From JAMQKA01 sp031569985 (lineage in GTDB: Bacteria; Bacteroidota; Rhodothermia; Balneolales; Balneolaceae): a DNA stretch of 64,000 nt. The stretch is taken from positions 1-64,000 of the forward strand of contig NZ_JAMQKA010000018.1 of assembly GCF_031569985.1 (NCBI RefSeq), given 5' to 3'. The notes below the pieces were generated by a model. The model worked only from the letters and a program-made list of their open reading frames with translations, was not told where the DNA came from and searched no databases. Positions within the stretch are counted from its first letter, which is position 1; the number at the start of each line of letters is the position of its first letter. The position numbers were made by a program, and so were the translations under genes. Below are positions 26,805-34,741 of this stretch, one piece after another.

Positions 26805-28271
26805 TCAGTAGGCCCGGGCAAAAAGAACGCGCTGTTCCGAAGGCTTGCCGGTCACCATGCATTCCCCCGGTTCGCCGTCTTCCAGGGGAATACAACGGAT
26901 GGTGGCCTTGGTTTCTTCTTTAATTTGTTCTTCGGTTTCTGCCGTTCCATCCCAGTGGGCATAGATGAAGCCGCCTTCGTCGTCCAGCACCTGCTTGAAT
27001 TCGTCATAGGTTTCAACCGTGTTAGTTTTCTGCTCTCTTCGCTCTTTGGCAGCATCAAACAGGTCCTGCTGAATTTCATCAAGCAGATTGTCAATACGTT
27101 CGGCAAGCCCCTCGCGGTCCACGATGTTTTTGTCCAGCGTATCGCGGCGTGCCAGCTCCACGTTATTATTCTTAAGATCACGTGGCCCCACCACAACGCG
27201 CAGCGGGATGCCGGCCGTTTCATGCTCGTTGAATTTCCACCCGGGATTGTAATTCTCGCGGTCATCCAGCTTGACGCTGATATCCAGGTCCGTGAGTTCC
27301 TTTTTAATAGTGTCAGCATACTCCAGTACATTGGCCTTCTGCTCGTCATCTCTCCAGATCGGCACAATCACCACCTGTGTGGGAGCGAGCTTCGGCGGCA
27401 GAACGAGGCCGTGGTCATCGGAGTGCGTCATAATCAACCCGCCGATGAGCCGCGTGGAGACGCCCCAGCTGGTGGCCCACACAAACTTGTGCTCGCCATC
27501 CTGGTCCTGGAACTTCACATCGAATGCCTTGGCAAAATTTTGGCCCAGGAAGTGTGAAGTACCCGCCTGCAGGGCTTTGTCATCCTGCATCAGGGCTTCA
27601 ATGCAGTAGGTCTCAACTGCCCCGGCAAATCGTTCGGATTCCGTTTTAACCCCTTTAATGACCGGCATCGCCATGTAATCTTCCGCAAATGAGCGATAGA
27701 CCTCCAGCATCTGCTCGGTTTCCTCGATCGCCTCTTCCTTGCTGGCGTGCGCTGTGTGACCCTCTTGCCAGAGAAATTCCATTGTGCGCAGGAACAGCCG
27801 CGTCCGCATCTCCCAGCGCACCACATTGGCCCACTGGTTGATCAGGATCGGCAGGTCGCGGTAGGACTGGATCCAGTTACGGTAGGAATCCCAGATGATC
27901 GTTTCGGAGGTCGGGCGCACAATCAGTTCCTCCTCGAGCTTTGATTCGGGGTCGACCTCCACGCCGCCGTCCACGCTCATGAGCCGGCTGTGGGTCACCA
28001 CGGCGCACTCTTTGGCAAAGCCTTCCACGTGCTGGGCCTCCTTTGAGAGGAAAGATTTCGGGATAAAGAGGGGGAAGTAGGCGTTTTCATGGCCGGTTTC
28101 CTTGAACATGGTATCAAGTGCTTCCTTCATATTTTCCCACAATGCAAACCCGTTGGGACGGATGACCATAGAGCCCCGCACCGGGGAGTGGTCCGCCAGC
28201 TTGGCTTCACGGATTACATCTTGATACCATTGTGAATAATCTTCTTCTCTGTTTGTGATCTTCTTAGCCAT
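26805..28271 (-). CDS. proS: Prolyl-tRNA synthetase (short, archaeal/eukaryal-like type)
   Basis: Class II synthetase charging tRNA-Pro. The 488-residue length, the lack of the INS editing insertion and the start KKITNREEDYSQWYQDV identify the short type found in many Bacteroidota relatives, eukaryotes and archaea. Motif 2 is around VVRWEMRTRLFLRTMEFLWQ, motif 3 near the SWGVSTRLIGGLIMTHSDD stretch. The C-terminal domain ends CMVTGKPSEQRVLFARAY, the usual terminal Tyr of this type. It heads a probable operon with the PAP2-like gene, nnr and vanZ. Confidence 0.96.
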   Translation of the reverse strand: MAKKITNREEDYSQWYQDVIREAKLADHSPVRGSMVIRPNGFALWENMKEALDTMFKETGHENAYFPLFIPKSFLSKEAQHVEGFAKECAVVTHSRLMSVDGGVEVDPESKLEEELIVRPTSETIIWDSYRNWIQSYRDLPILINQWANVVRWEMRTRLFLRTMEFLWQEGHTAHASKEEAIEETEQMLEVYRSFAEDYMAMPVIKGVKTESERFAGAVETYCIEALMQDDKALQAGTSHFLGQNFAKAFDVKFQDQDGEHKFVWATSWGVSTRLIGGLIMTHSDDHGLVLPPKLAPTQVVIVPIWRDDEQKANVLEYADTIKKELTDLDISVKLDDRENYNPGWKFNEHETAGIPLRVVVGPRDLKNNNVELARRDTLDKNIVDREGLAERIDNLLDEIQQDLFDAAKERREQKTNTVETYDEFKQVLDDEGGFIYAHWDGTAETEEQIKEETKATIRCIPLEDGEPGECMVTGKPSEQRVLFARAY

Positions 28272-28982
28272 GAGAAACGCTTACATCAGTGTTATTTGCG
28301 GATTAATTAGAAGCGCTAAAATAACGCGAAAATGAGGAGGGTCAAAGTGAATGGGGTGATTTATTACGTATTGCGTACTGCGTATTGGATTAGAGCCATC
28401 CTACACAATACGCAATCATTAGTGTCCGGGGAAAATATCTTTCAAGCAAAAGATGGAGTTTAAATTCACCAAATGGCCTTTTTTTAAAAGAAATTTATAA
28501 TGAACCTCTTTATAAACGGGCTTCATACAATAGACCAGCCTCTGGAGTCCGGCCTTGGTAAAGTTGACCGCCCGGAAAGGAGCCGAGGGGAGCGTAAAGA
28601 AAAAATCTGTGATTTTTTTAGCGGAACGAGGAGCCTTTCAGGTCAAGTTTACCTGAGCCGATGAATTTTTTAGGTTCGTTTTTTCTTCAATGAAAAAACG
28701 AACAGTAAGAGAAGTAGGACAATTTACCGGACAACAGTGATACGCAAAAAGAAATGTGCGGTAAAAAAGACTGAGAACAAAAGGAGTGGAAAAAACGCAA
28801 ATTGGGGTTTAAATTTTCTGATATAAAATCGTATATTTGGCAACTCTTGAACGGAACAGGGCGTTTCCAGTTAAAAGGTAAGTATGGAAGCAATTCTGTT
28901 TCTAATTATTGGTTGTTGGTTAAGGTAAAGGTTACCAAATAACCGATACACAAATAACGAATAACCAATAACAAGACACGAC
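28272..28982. other. 711-base noncoding stretch with strong hairpins and short repeats
   Basis: No credible open frame. Near 28370-28422 there is a degenerate repeat of a TACGTATTG/CGTACTGCG type followed by an inverted copy (ACACAATACGCAATC). Between 28600 and 28703 three hairpins follow each other: AAAAAATC-TGT-GATTTTTT (28600-28618), TCAGGT-CAAGTTT-ACCTGA (28638-28656) and GTTCGTTTTTTC-TTCAAT-GAAAAAACGAAC (28674-28703). Near 28915-28975 lies a heptamer-like repeat (ATAACGAATAACCAATAAC). It looks like accumulated repeat elements or a structured RNA ahead of the tRNA-Met island. Confidence 0.6.
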
Positions 28983-29038
28983 GTGAGAGCGTCGGATTCC
29001 TATCCGCCGGCTGGCGGACGGCGGTTCGATTCCCCGCC
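28983..29038 (+). pseudogene. Broken partial copy of tRNA-Met
   Basis: GTGAGAGCGTCGGATTC (28983-28999) is identical to 29088-29104 of the intact tRNA-Met, and GGCGGTTCGATTCC (29020-29033) is identical to 29119-29132. Between these matches the anticodon loop and variable region are replaced by a 20-base piece holding the perfect inverted repeat TCCGCC-GGCT-GGCGGA (29003-29018). The 5' acceptor and D-stem half is missing, so it cannot fold as a tRNA. It probably arose by duplication at the tRNA locus, with a palindromic element in the copy. Confidence 0.8.
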
Positions 29039-29069
29039 GACAAATTTATTGACAGTTTGACTATTAGAT

Positions 29070-29143
29070 GGCGTGGTAGCTCAGTTGGTGAGAGCGTCGG
29101 ATTCATAACCCGGAGGTCGGCGGTTCGATTCCGCCCCACGCTA
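29070..29143 (+). tRNA. tRNA-Met (anticodon CAT), probably elongator
   Basis: Acceptor GGCGTGG pairs with CCACGCT (one G-T), D arm GCTC...GAGC, anticodon loop TTCATAA with CAT at 29104-29106, T arm GGCGG-TTCGATT-CCGCC, A discriminator, no encoded CCA. The first acceptor pair is G-T and not the mismatch of an initiator, so elongator Met is favoured; tRNA-Ile with a modified CAT cannot be excluded. It marks the left edge of an AT-rich island. Confidence 0.93.
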
Positions 29144-29150
29144 CTGGATA

Positions 29151-29189
29151 ATATCCCTAATGTATTGGCAATCAATGCGTTAGGGATAT
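29151..29189 (+). terminator. Hairpin after tRNA-Met
   Basis: ATATCCCTAA (29151-29160) pairs perfectly with TTAGGGATAT (29180-29189), followed by TTATTTAT. It likely ends the tRNA transcript. Just beyond it lies a tandem TAGTACAACAA-like decamer pair (29198-29222), of the kind often seen as recombinase arm sites; that reading is a guess. Confidence 0.6.
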
Positions 29190-29236
29190 TTATTTATAGT
29201 TGGTACAACAATAGTACAACAAAGAGAGTTAATAAG

Positions 29237-30190
29237 TCACACATCGATTGATATCAACTCCTCTTCAGCCAATTGATTGAACTTAGTTTCAATATTTTCC
29301 TTAAACCAGACCATATAATGTACAGACTTATCTTGTCTAAATTTTTTTATCAAAAGTTCAAAGGTGATTTTAAGATATAGTATCGTAAAAAAAGTGACAT
29401 ATTGAGCGTCAGTAGGATCTTTTAAGGACCGAATATAATTTTGTCCAGACGAATCTGAGGATAAATATCCAGTAATTACATCTGAGGCATGTACTTTTTT
29501 GGACGCATCTCTAAAAATTAATTCGTAATGTTCATGTAAATTGAGATCTTTACTCAAAGATTCAAGATTCATTATCTCTGAGTAGAGTGAAAAGAAAGTC
29601 ATGCTACTGTGTGTTTTCCCATATTCTTTTTTTATTCGGTTATACTCTTGATAAGCTTCTTTAAAACCTTCTCTTTTATTTAGTAGATGTTCTAAATTCT
29701 TGCTTGCCTGATCTAAATCGAATTCTTCATGAACTTTTAGATCTTTTAAAATTGTACCTTGCATTTCAGATTTAAACTGTTTTCCTACTTCTGTCTTAGG
29801 ATTAAATTTTTCGTGTAACTTTTTCCGTTTTATATAATGAGTAGTTAAGTAAGCATAAGACCTTTTTTTAAAATCCTTTTCAGTTAGATATTTGATCAGA
29901 AGAAATGTCTCAAAAAGTGAACGTAACTGTATTTTTGCAGGGTCTATTAAGGAATCCCTGGTTAGATTTGCAATTGAAAGTGATACTTCCAGTAGATGCC
30001 TAACTAGCAGAATTATAGCAATCGGATAATCTTTTTCATTCTCGAATGAAACATTAATCCATTTGTAAATATGTGTACCATAATTAACGCATTCATTCAT
30101 CAGGTTTTCAAAATCCTTCAACAGTTCTAAAAGATTTGATCCCTTCCCCCAATTTCCAGGTAGAATTTCTTCGACTGGTTCAGTACCCAT
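29237..30190 (-). CDS. DUF5677-like protein (island gene)
   Basis: A 317-residue, mostly helical protein. The segment IILLVRHLLEVSLSIANLTR (about residues 58-77) followed by IQLRSLFETFLLIKYL is the pattern of DUF5677 proteins, which are common next to tRNA genes and in defence or mobile regions but have no fixed activity; some distant relatives carry HEPN-like helices. No clear catalytic RxxxxH motif can be assigned, though KVHASD near residue 228 may be conserved. The gene is very AT-rich (about 25-33% G+C in samples) compared with proS and the ABC exporter on either side. It is divergent from the Panacea-Fic pair. Confidence 0.65.
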   Translation of the reverse strand: MGTEPVEEILPGNWGKGSNLLELLKDFENLMNECVNYGTHIYKWINVSFENEKDYPIAIILLVRHLLEVSLSIANLTRDSLIDPAKIQLRSLFETFLLIKYLTEKDFKKRSYAYLTTHYIKRKKLHEKFNPKTEVGKQFKSEMQGTILKDLKVHEEFDLDQASKNLEHLLNKREGFKEAYQEYNRIKKEYGKTHSSMTFFSLYSEIMNLESLSKDLNLHEHYELIFRDASKKVHASDVITGYLSSDSSGQNYIRSLKDPTDAQYVTFFTILYLKITFELLIKKFRQDKSVHYMVWFKENIETKFNQLAEEELISIDV

Positions 30191-30383
30191 TTTCTCTTAA
30201 TTAGGTTATTGTAATTCACTTAATCCATAATAAACAATACACTCCATAAAGAGCTAATTTAAAGCGATATAGTATAAGAGGGCTCAATAACTGTTGAAGT
30301 AACTAATTTTTCTAATATATTATAATATTATTAAGTTTAGTGGCGTTTTCCGACCCCAATAATTGGAGCTAAAAGCCAAATAT

Positions 30384-30977
30384 ATGCAAACTTTAAATAA
30401 CGTAGCTTCTTATATCTTAAATAAATACAAGGGAGAGATTACACCAATGAAGCTGCAAAAACTCCTTTATTATATAAAAGTTTGGTCATTGGTGGGAGGG
30501 CAAAACTTATTCCCCAAAAATGATAGCTTCCATGCTTGGAAATTTGGTCCGGTTAATAAAAGTATCTATCATAAGTATAAGGAGTATGGTAGTAAACCAA
30601 TTCCTGAGAGTCCGAATTATGAATATATTCAAGAGAATGAGAAACATTTTATAGATTTTATTCTTGAGAGCTATATGCCATATAATGCTATAACATTATC
30701 AAAGACAACTCATTCAGAGGATCCTTGGATAAATAAGAGTGATTCTGTTTTTGATAAAATTAGTGATAAGGACATAATAGATTATTATAGCAAAGAGTCA
30801 TTTGCTAAAAATTTTCCTTTAGGTACGAACAACAAATATTATCCACCTAAAACAAATAGCCATTATGCTTTCGTATTTGATATGGATGAAGATGATGAAG
30901 CAGCAGAGATAACATTTGATTCAATCCAAGATTACAAAGAAAAATTTCAAGAAGCTTCTAGTAAAGCACCTTTTTAA
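30384..30977 (+). CDS. Panacea (DUF4065, SocA/GepA-like) antitoxin-type protein
   Basis: A 197-residue protein with the Panacea domain: N-terminal VASYILNKYKGEITPMKLQK then LLYYIKVWSLV (about residues 6-37) and FHAWKFGPVNKSIYHKYKEY (about residues 50-69), the classical LQKLLYY...AWxxGPV pattern. This domain acts as antitoxin to many unrelated toxins or as a protease adaptor (SocA). The ATG at 30384 is preferred; an upstream TTG at 30363 would add seven residues. The C-terminal 60 residues end in an acidic DMDEDDEAAE stretch. It lies 21 bases upstream of a Fic gene, which is the likely toxin partner. Confidence 0.85.
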   Translation: MQTLNNVASYILNKYKGEITPMKLQKLLYYIKVWSLVGGQNLFPKNDSFHAWKFGPVNKSIYHKYKEYGSKPIPESPNYEYIQENEKHFIDFILESYMPYNAITLSKTTHSEDPWINKSDSVFDKISDKDIIDYYSKESFAKNFPLGTNNKYYPPKTNSHYAFVFDMDEDDEAAEITFDSIQDYKEKFQEASSKAPF

Positions 30978-30998
30978 TGCTAGTTAATTGATGATTTT

Positions 30999-31676
30999 TT
31001 GGGTGTAAGTTCAGAATTAGCTCAACTTAGAGAACTTATTCAGGTATTCCCTGATAAGTATTCGCTTAAGGAAGTAGAAAAAGCAAATGCTGCGGCTAGA
31101 ACAAAGTATGAACTACTTGATAATGATTTAATTCCCTATATAACCGAATCTCTCAAATCAGGAAAATTTGAATTAAATACATCAAATTGTTTTAAGCTAT
31201 GTGAGGTTTTTCACGGTTTTATTTTTCAAGATATTATATCAAATAATGGTCAATTTAGAGATCCCCATGATCCAAATGATGGACATGTATTTTTTGGAGG
31301 ACAAAAACGTGGAGAATTACAGCCTAAATTCACAGGAACCCAACCATCTAATATAAAAAGAGACTTAAAAAAAGCTTTTAAATTTCTGCATGAGGATACT
31401 CCTGTAGATCCGGTTGAGAATGCACTTAAATTTTACCAAAGATTTGTTAAAACTCATCCCTTCTATGATGGCAATGGGAGAGTAGCTAGATTATTTGTAA
31501 ATATTTATCTGTTAAGATTTGGCTTATATATTGATTGGAGAAACTTGCAGAAACAAAGTTCCTTTTTAAAAAAGCTGAATCTAGTGCATAAAACACAGAT
31601 ACCGAAGCATTTCGAATGGTGGAAAAACAAATGCGAAAAATTTATTCGCCAGATTTCTGATGAGGATCAAGAATAA
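30999..31676 (+). CDS. Fic domain protein, probable toxin partner of the Panacea protein
   Basis: A 225-residue Fic protein. The active-site motif HPFYDGNGRVAR (residues 153-164) matches HPFx(D/E)GNGRxxR exactly, so AMP (or another nucleotide) transfer to a target protein is expected. The beta-hairpin that holds the target (near VFFGGQKRGELQP) is present. I see no [S/T]xxxE[G/N] inhibitory helix in this protein or at the end of its neighbour, so inhibition would have to come from the Panacea protein in another way. The start is TTG at 30999 (the ATG at 30991 is out of frame and stops after five codons). The stop of the upstream gene is 21 bases away. Confidence 0.87.
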   Translation: MGVSSELAQLRELIQVFPDKYSLKEVEKANAAARTKYELLDNDLIPYITESLKSGKFELNTSNCFKLCEVFHGFIFQDIISNNGQFRDPHDPNDGHVFFGGQKRGELQPKFTGTQPSNIKRDLKKAFKFLHEDTPVDPVENALKFYQRFVKTHPFYDGNGRVARLFVNIYLLRFGLYIDWRNLQKQSSFLKKLNLVHKTQIPKHFEWWKNKCEKFIRQISDEDQE

Positions 31677-31842
31677 GGGTATATTTTTTTAGAGCTTTCA
31701 AAGAAAGTAGAAAGCCCTAATATTATGCCGCTCCATCTTTTAAAAAATAGATATTCTGCCTGCCGGTTTTGCCCATCCCCCCGAATGATTTCTCCCCGGA
31801 AATGATTAGCTTCTTATCAGCCGGTCATTAACAACATTTCAC

Positions 31843-33627
31843 ATGAATAAGGAGACATCGCAAACCCGCGCATCCAGGAAGTCGCTCTGGGCAGCCCTGA
31901 AAAGAATATTTCGGCTCAGCAAGCCGTACCGGACAAAGTTCTATGTGGCTACCGTGCTGGCGCTTTTTGCCTCGGGGGTGGGACTTTCGGTTCCGTTGGG
32001 ACTGAAAGCGCTGCTGGATGCGGTTTTTCAAACAGGCGACAACGCCCTGCTCAATCTCATTACCGTCATCCTGATGGGATTGTTTATCCTGCAGGCTTTT
32101 CTTTCCTTTGGCAGCAACTACTGGCTGGAATGGGTGGGCGAACGCGTTGTAACGGATCTACGCAAGCAGCTCTATGAACACCTGCACCGGCTGGGATTCC
32201 GGTTCTTCTCCAACAAGCGCCTGGGCGAAATAACATCACGACTTACGAACGACGTCGCCTCCATACGCTCGGCCCTAACTAATGCGGTGCCAAGTTCCAT
32301 CACCACCACGTTTTCCCTGTTGGGTTCGGTAGCACTGATGGTCTACCTCAATTGGCGATTGAGCCTGATCGTGTTTGTCACCGTGCCGTTCGTTACCATT
32401 ATGACCCGTTATTTTGGGAATAAAATTCGTGTATTGGCACGGGGCGTGCAGGACGACCTGGCCAACTCAACCGCCATCGCCGAAGATGCCCTGGGCGCAA
32501 TCCGGATCGTCAAAGCATTTGCGCGGGAACCCTATGAGGTCGACCGCTACGCCGATTCCGTGGAGAACCTGTTCCAAACGTCACGCAAAAAAATCGTGCT
32601 CAGCAGCCTGTTTTGGTCCACTGTCGGAGGGATGTTTATGGCAGCACTGGTGATCATTTTTTGGTACGGGGGAAAGGAAGTACTGGCAGGCCGCCTCTCA
32701 CCGGGTGATCTGGTGGCGTTCATATTTTACGCTTTTGCAATCGCTCGTTCCATCAGCCAGATGTCTCGCCTCTACACAACCATAAACTCGGCCGTGGGAG
32801 CCTCGGATCGAATATTCGAGCTGCTTGACGAGAGACCGGAGGTGCAGGATCAGGGTCATGCCCGCCCGCTTCCCCAAGTGAAAGGAACAGTCTCTTTCCG
32901 TAATGTGACCTTTGCCTATGAAGGCGACCGCGCGGTGTTGCAGGATATTACGTTTGAGGCCAAGACCGGGCAGATGGTTGCCGTTGTAGGCCCCAGCGGG
33001 GCCGGAAAGACAACGCTCGTAAATCTGATTCCGCGATTTTTTGATCCACAGGAAGGACAGATCCTCATTGATGGTATTGATATTAAAACGGTACAGAAAA
33101 AAAGCCTGCGCGAACAGATCGCAATTGTCCCGCAGGATGTGCACCTGTTTGGTACGTCCATCCGTGAAAATATACGCTACGGGAATCTCGACGCTTCAGA
33201 TGGGGAAATTGAACGTGCTGCCCGCGATGCCAATGCATGGGAATATATTGAAGATCTCCCGGAAGGGCTGGATGCCATGATCGGGGAAAAGGGTGTAAAG
33301 CTCAGTGGGGGACAACGACAGCGGTTGGCAATAGCGCGGGCCCTGTTAAAAAATCCCAGAATACTTTTGTTGGATGAGGCGACCTCTTCGCTCGATTCAG
33401 AATCCGAAGCCCAGGTGCAAGAGGCGTTGGAGCGACTGATGCACAACAGGACGACATTCATCATTGCTCACAGGCTCTCAACCGTACGCAATGCCGACAG
33501 GATACTGGTCCTGGATGCAGGACGTATTATTCAGGATGGAAAGCATGAAGATTTGATCATGGAAGATGGGTTGTACAAACACCTTTATGAGCTCCAGTTT
33601 CGTGAAAGGGCGGATGAAACTTTCTGA
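31843..33627 (+). CDS. ABC exporter, MsbA-like (fused membrane and ATPase domains)
   Basis: A 594-residue half-transporter. Six membrane spans occupy about residues 25-320. The ATPase domain follows with Walker A GPSGAGKTT, Q-loop VPQDVHLFG, signature LSGGQRQRLAIARALL, Walker B ILLLDEATSSLDSES and the switch histidine in FIIAHRLSTV. Homodimers of this type flip lipid A-core, other lipids or drugs outwards. The N-terminal region MNKETSQTRASRKSLWAALK is hydrophilic. Sequence alone cannot separate a lipid flippase from a multidrug exporter. GC content returns to background here, marking the right end of the island. Confidence 0.92.
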   Translation: MNKETSQTRASRKSLWAALKRIFRLSKPYRTKFYVATVLALFASGVGLSVPLGLKALLDAVFQTGDNALLNLITVILMGLFILQAFLSFGSNYWLEWVGERVVTDLRKQLYEHLHRLGFRFFSNKRLGEITSRLTNDVASIRSALTNAVPSSITTTFSLLGSVALMVYLNWRLSLIVFVTVPFVTIMTRYFGNKIRVLARGVQDDLANSTAIAEDALGAIRIVKAFAREPYEVDRYADSVENLFQTSRKKIVLSSLFWSTVGGMFMAALVIIFWYGGKEVLAGRLSPGDLVAFIFYAFAIARSISQMSRLYTTINSAVGASDRIFELLDERPEVQDQGHARPLPQVKGTVSFRNVTFAYEGDRAVLQDITFEAKTGQMVAVVGPSGAGKTTLVNLIPRFFDPQEGQILIDGIDIKTVQKKSLREQIAIVPQDVHLFGTSIRENIRYGNLDASDGEIERAARDANAWEYIEDLPEGLDAMIGEKGVKLSGGQRQRLAIARALLKNPRILLLDEATSSLDSESEAQVQEALERLMHNRTTFIIAHRLSTVRNADRILVLDAGRIIQDGKHEDLIMEDGLYKHLYELQFRERADETF

Positions 33628-33630
33628 CAG

Positions 33631-33786
33631 GTACAAAAAATTAGCAGCCCTCCAATCAAGGATGGGCTGCTAAATATCATCTACAGACGGCTATTACCCC
33701 ATTTGCACTTCTAACATAATTGTCACGAGGGTACCCATCAATAGATAGATGGTCGTAATTTGGATACGTAGAATTCCGTAATTTTG
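33631..33786. repeat. 155-bp repeat, copy 1, with hairpin
   Basis: The unit matches 33911-34065 at about 95% and starts 280 bases before it. It contains the hairpin TTAGCAGCCC (33641-33650)/GGGCTGCTAA (33664-33673), followed in the minus direction by TTTTTTGTAC, a good terminator for minus-strand transcripts. It lies just after the ABC exporter. In the minus direction one frame stays open through both copies (ending SIDGYPRDNYVRSANGVIAV here), but I do not regard it as a proven gene. Confidence 0.85.
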
Positions 33787-33910
33787 TCCAAATATCATGA
33801 AAAGTGGTTGTGCATGGGGACAGAACACTGGCAAAAATCCGAATATTTGACGGTGAAAAAGAATAAATGTTGTCTACTGTAAAGTAATAGAAAACAAGGC
33901 TCTGAGGTGG

Positions 33911-34065
33911 GTACAAAAAATTAGCAGCCCTCCAATCAAGGATGGGCTGCTAAATATCATCTACAGACGGCTATTACCCCATTTGCACTTTTAACATAAT
34001 TGTCACAGGGGTACCCATCAATAGATAAAAGGCCGTAATTTGGATACGTAAAATTACGTAATTTG
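33911..34065. repeat. 155-bp repeat, copy 2, 3' region of the response regulator
   Basis: This is the second copy, with the same terminator hairpin (33921-33953), directly after the stop of the response regulator gene on the minus strand. It therefore looks like the native 3' untranslated region and terminator of that gene, with copy 1 as the duplicate. The right end has several CGTAAT/ACGTA words (CGTAATTTGGATACGTAAAA and ACGTAATTTG). The 124 bases between the copies show no known feature. Confidence 0.85.
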
Positions 34066-34084
34066 ATAAAAATGTTGGTTTCCC

Positions 34085-34741
34085 TTACTCGGGAGATACC
34101 AGATTATTCTGAATAGCAAAGCGTACCAGCCCAGCAGTGTTTTTAATATCCAGTTTTTGCATCACATTAAACCGGTGGGTATCCACTGTTCGGGGGCTGA
34201 TATACAGCTTTTTTGCAATTTCCTGGCTGGTATACCCATCGACGATAAGACTCAGGATTTCGCGCTCTCTCTTGGTGATATTCAGATCATCGAGCTCTTT
34301 CTCGGCACTTTCCGATTTATTAAGATAGGAGTTGGTGATCAGTTTGGAGATCGGGTCGCTGAATACCTGCTGTCCCTTCATAACGGAACGGATTGCCTGC
34401 AGAAGATCAGCTTTTTCGGTGTTTTTTAGCAGGTACCCGTTGATGTCGGCCTCCAGCACCTTGTCCAGTATCTCTTTGTCAATATGCATTGACAGGATCA
34501 GGATTTTCACCTTAGAGTCAATTTGGCGCAGCTCCTTGGCGGTTTCGATACCATCTTTTTCCGGCATACTTATGTCCAAGACACAGACATCAGGATGATG
34601 CTGCTTGAAAAGTGCTAAACATTCTTCTCCCGTAGAAGCCTCACCTACAATATTAATGTCTTCTGATGAAGCTAAATACTTGGTTACCCCAAATCGGAGT
34701 ATCTCATGGTCGTCAGCGACCAATACATCAATCTGTTGCAT
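34085..34741 (-). CDS. NarL/FixJ-type response regulator
   Basis: A 218-residue two-domain regulator. The receiver domain has the acidic pocket VADDHE (residues 8-13), the phosphorylated aspartate D56 in VCVLDISMPEKDG and the conserved lysine in YLLKNTEKADL. The C-terminal LuxR-type helix-turn-helix (about residues 150-212) includes LNITKREREILSLIVDGYTS and ISPRTVDTHRFNVMQKL. No histidine kinase gene is adjacent, so it is an orphan; its partner and targets are unknown. It is divergent from aspS across a 393-base gap. Confidence 0.93.
   Translation of the reverse strand: MQQIDVLVADDHEILRFGVTKYLASSEDINIVGEASTGEECLALFKQHHPDVCVLDISMPEKDGIETAKELRQIDSKVKILILSMHIDKEILDKVLEADINGYLLKNTEKADLLQAIRSVMKGQQVFSDPISKLITNSYLNKSESAEKELDDLNITKREREILSLIVDGYTSQEIAKKLYISPRTVDTHRFNVMQKLDIKNTAGLVRFAIQNNLVSPE

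Noticed and set aside
26925..27557. 210-codon plus-strand frame opposite proS
   Set aside because: The frame lies fully within proS, in an antisense direction, with no recognisable domain.
28906..29175. Open frame overlapping tRNA-Met on the minus strand
   Set aside because: It overlaps both the intact tRNA and its broken copy and its product is a translation of tRNA sequence.
29144..31842. Complete integrated element with integrase and attachment sites
   Set aside because: No integrase or transposase gene is present, and I found no exact repeat of the tRNA 3' end at the right edge. The island is called only from base composition, gene content and tRNA position.
33677..33916. 79-codon minus-strand frame in the repeat between the exporter and the response regulator
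   Set aside because: The start (TTG) lies inside the terminator of copy 2 and no homology is recognised. The open frame shared by both repeat copies follows from 95% nucleotide identity. It is kept as a question in the findings only.
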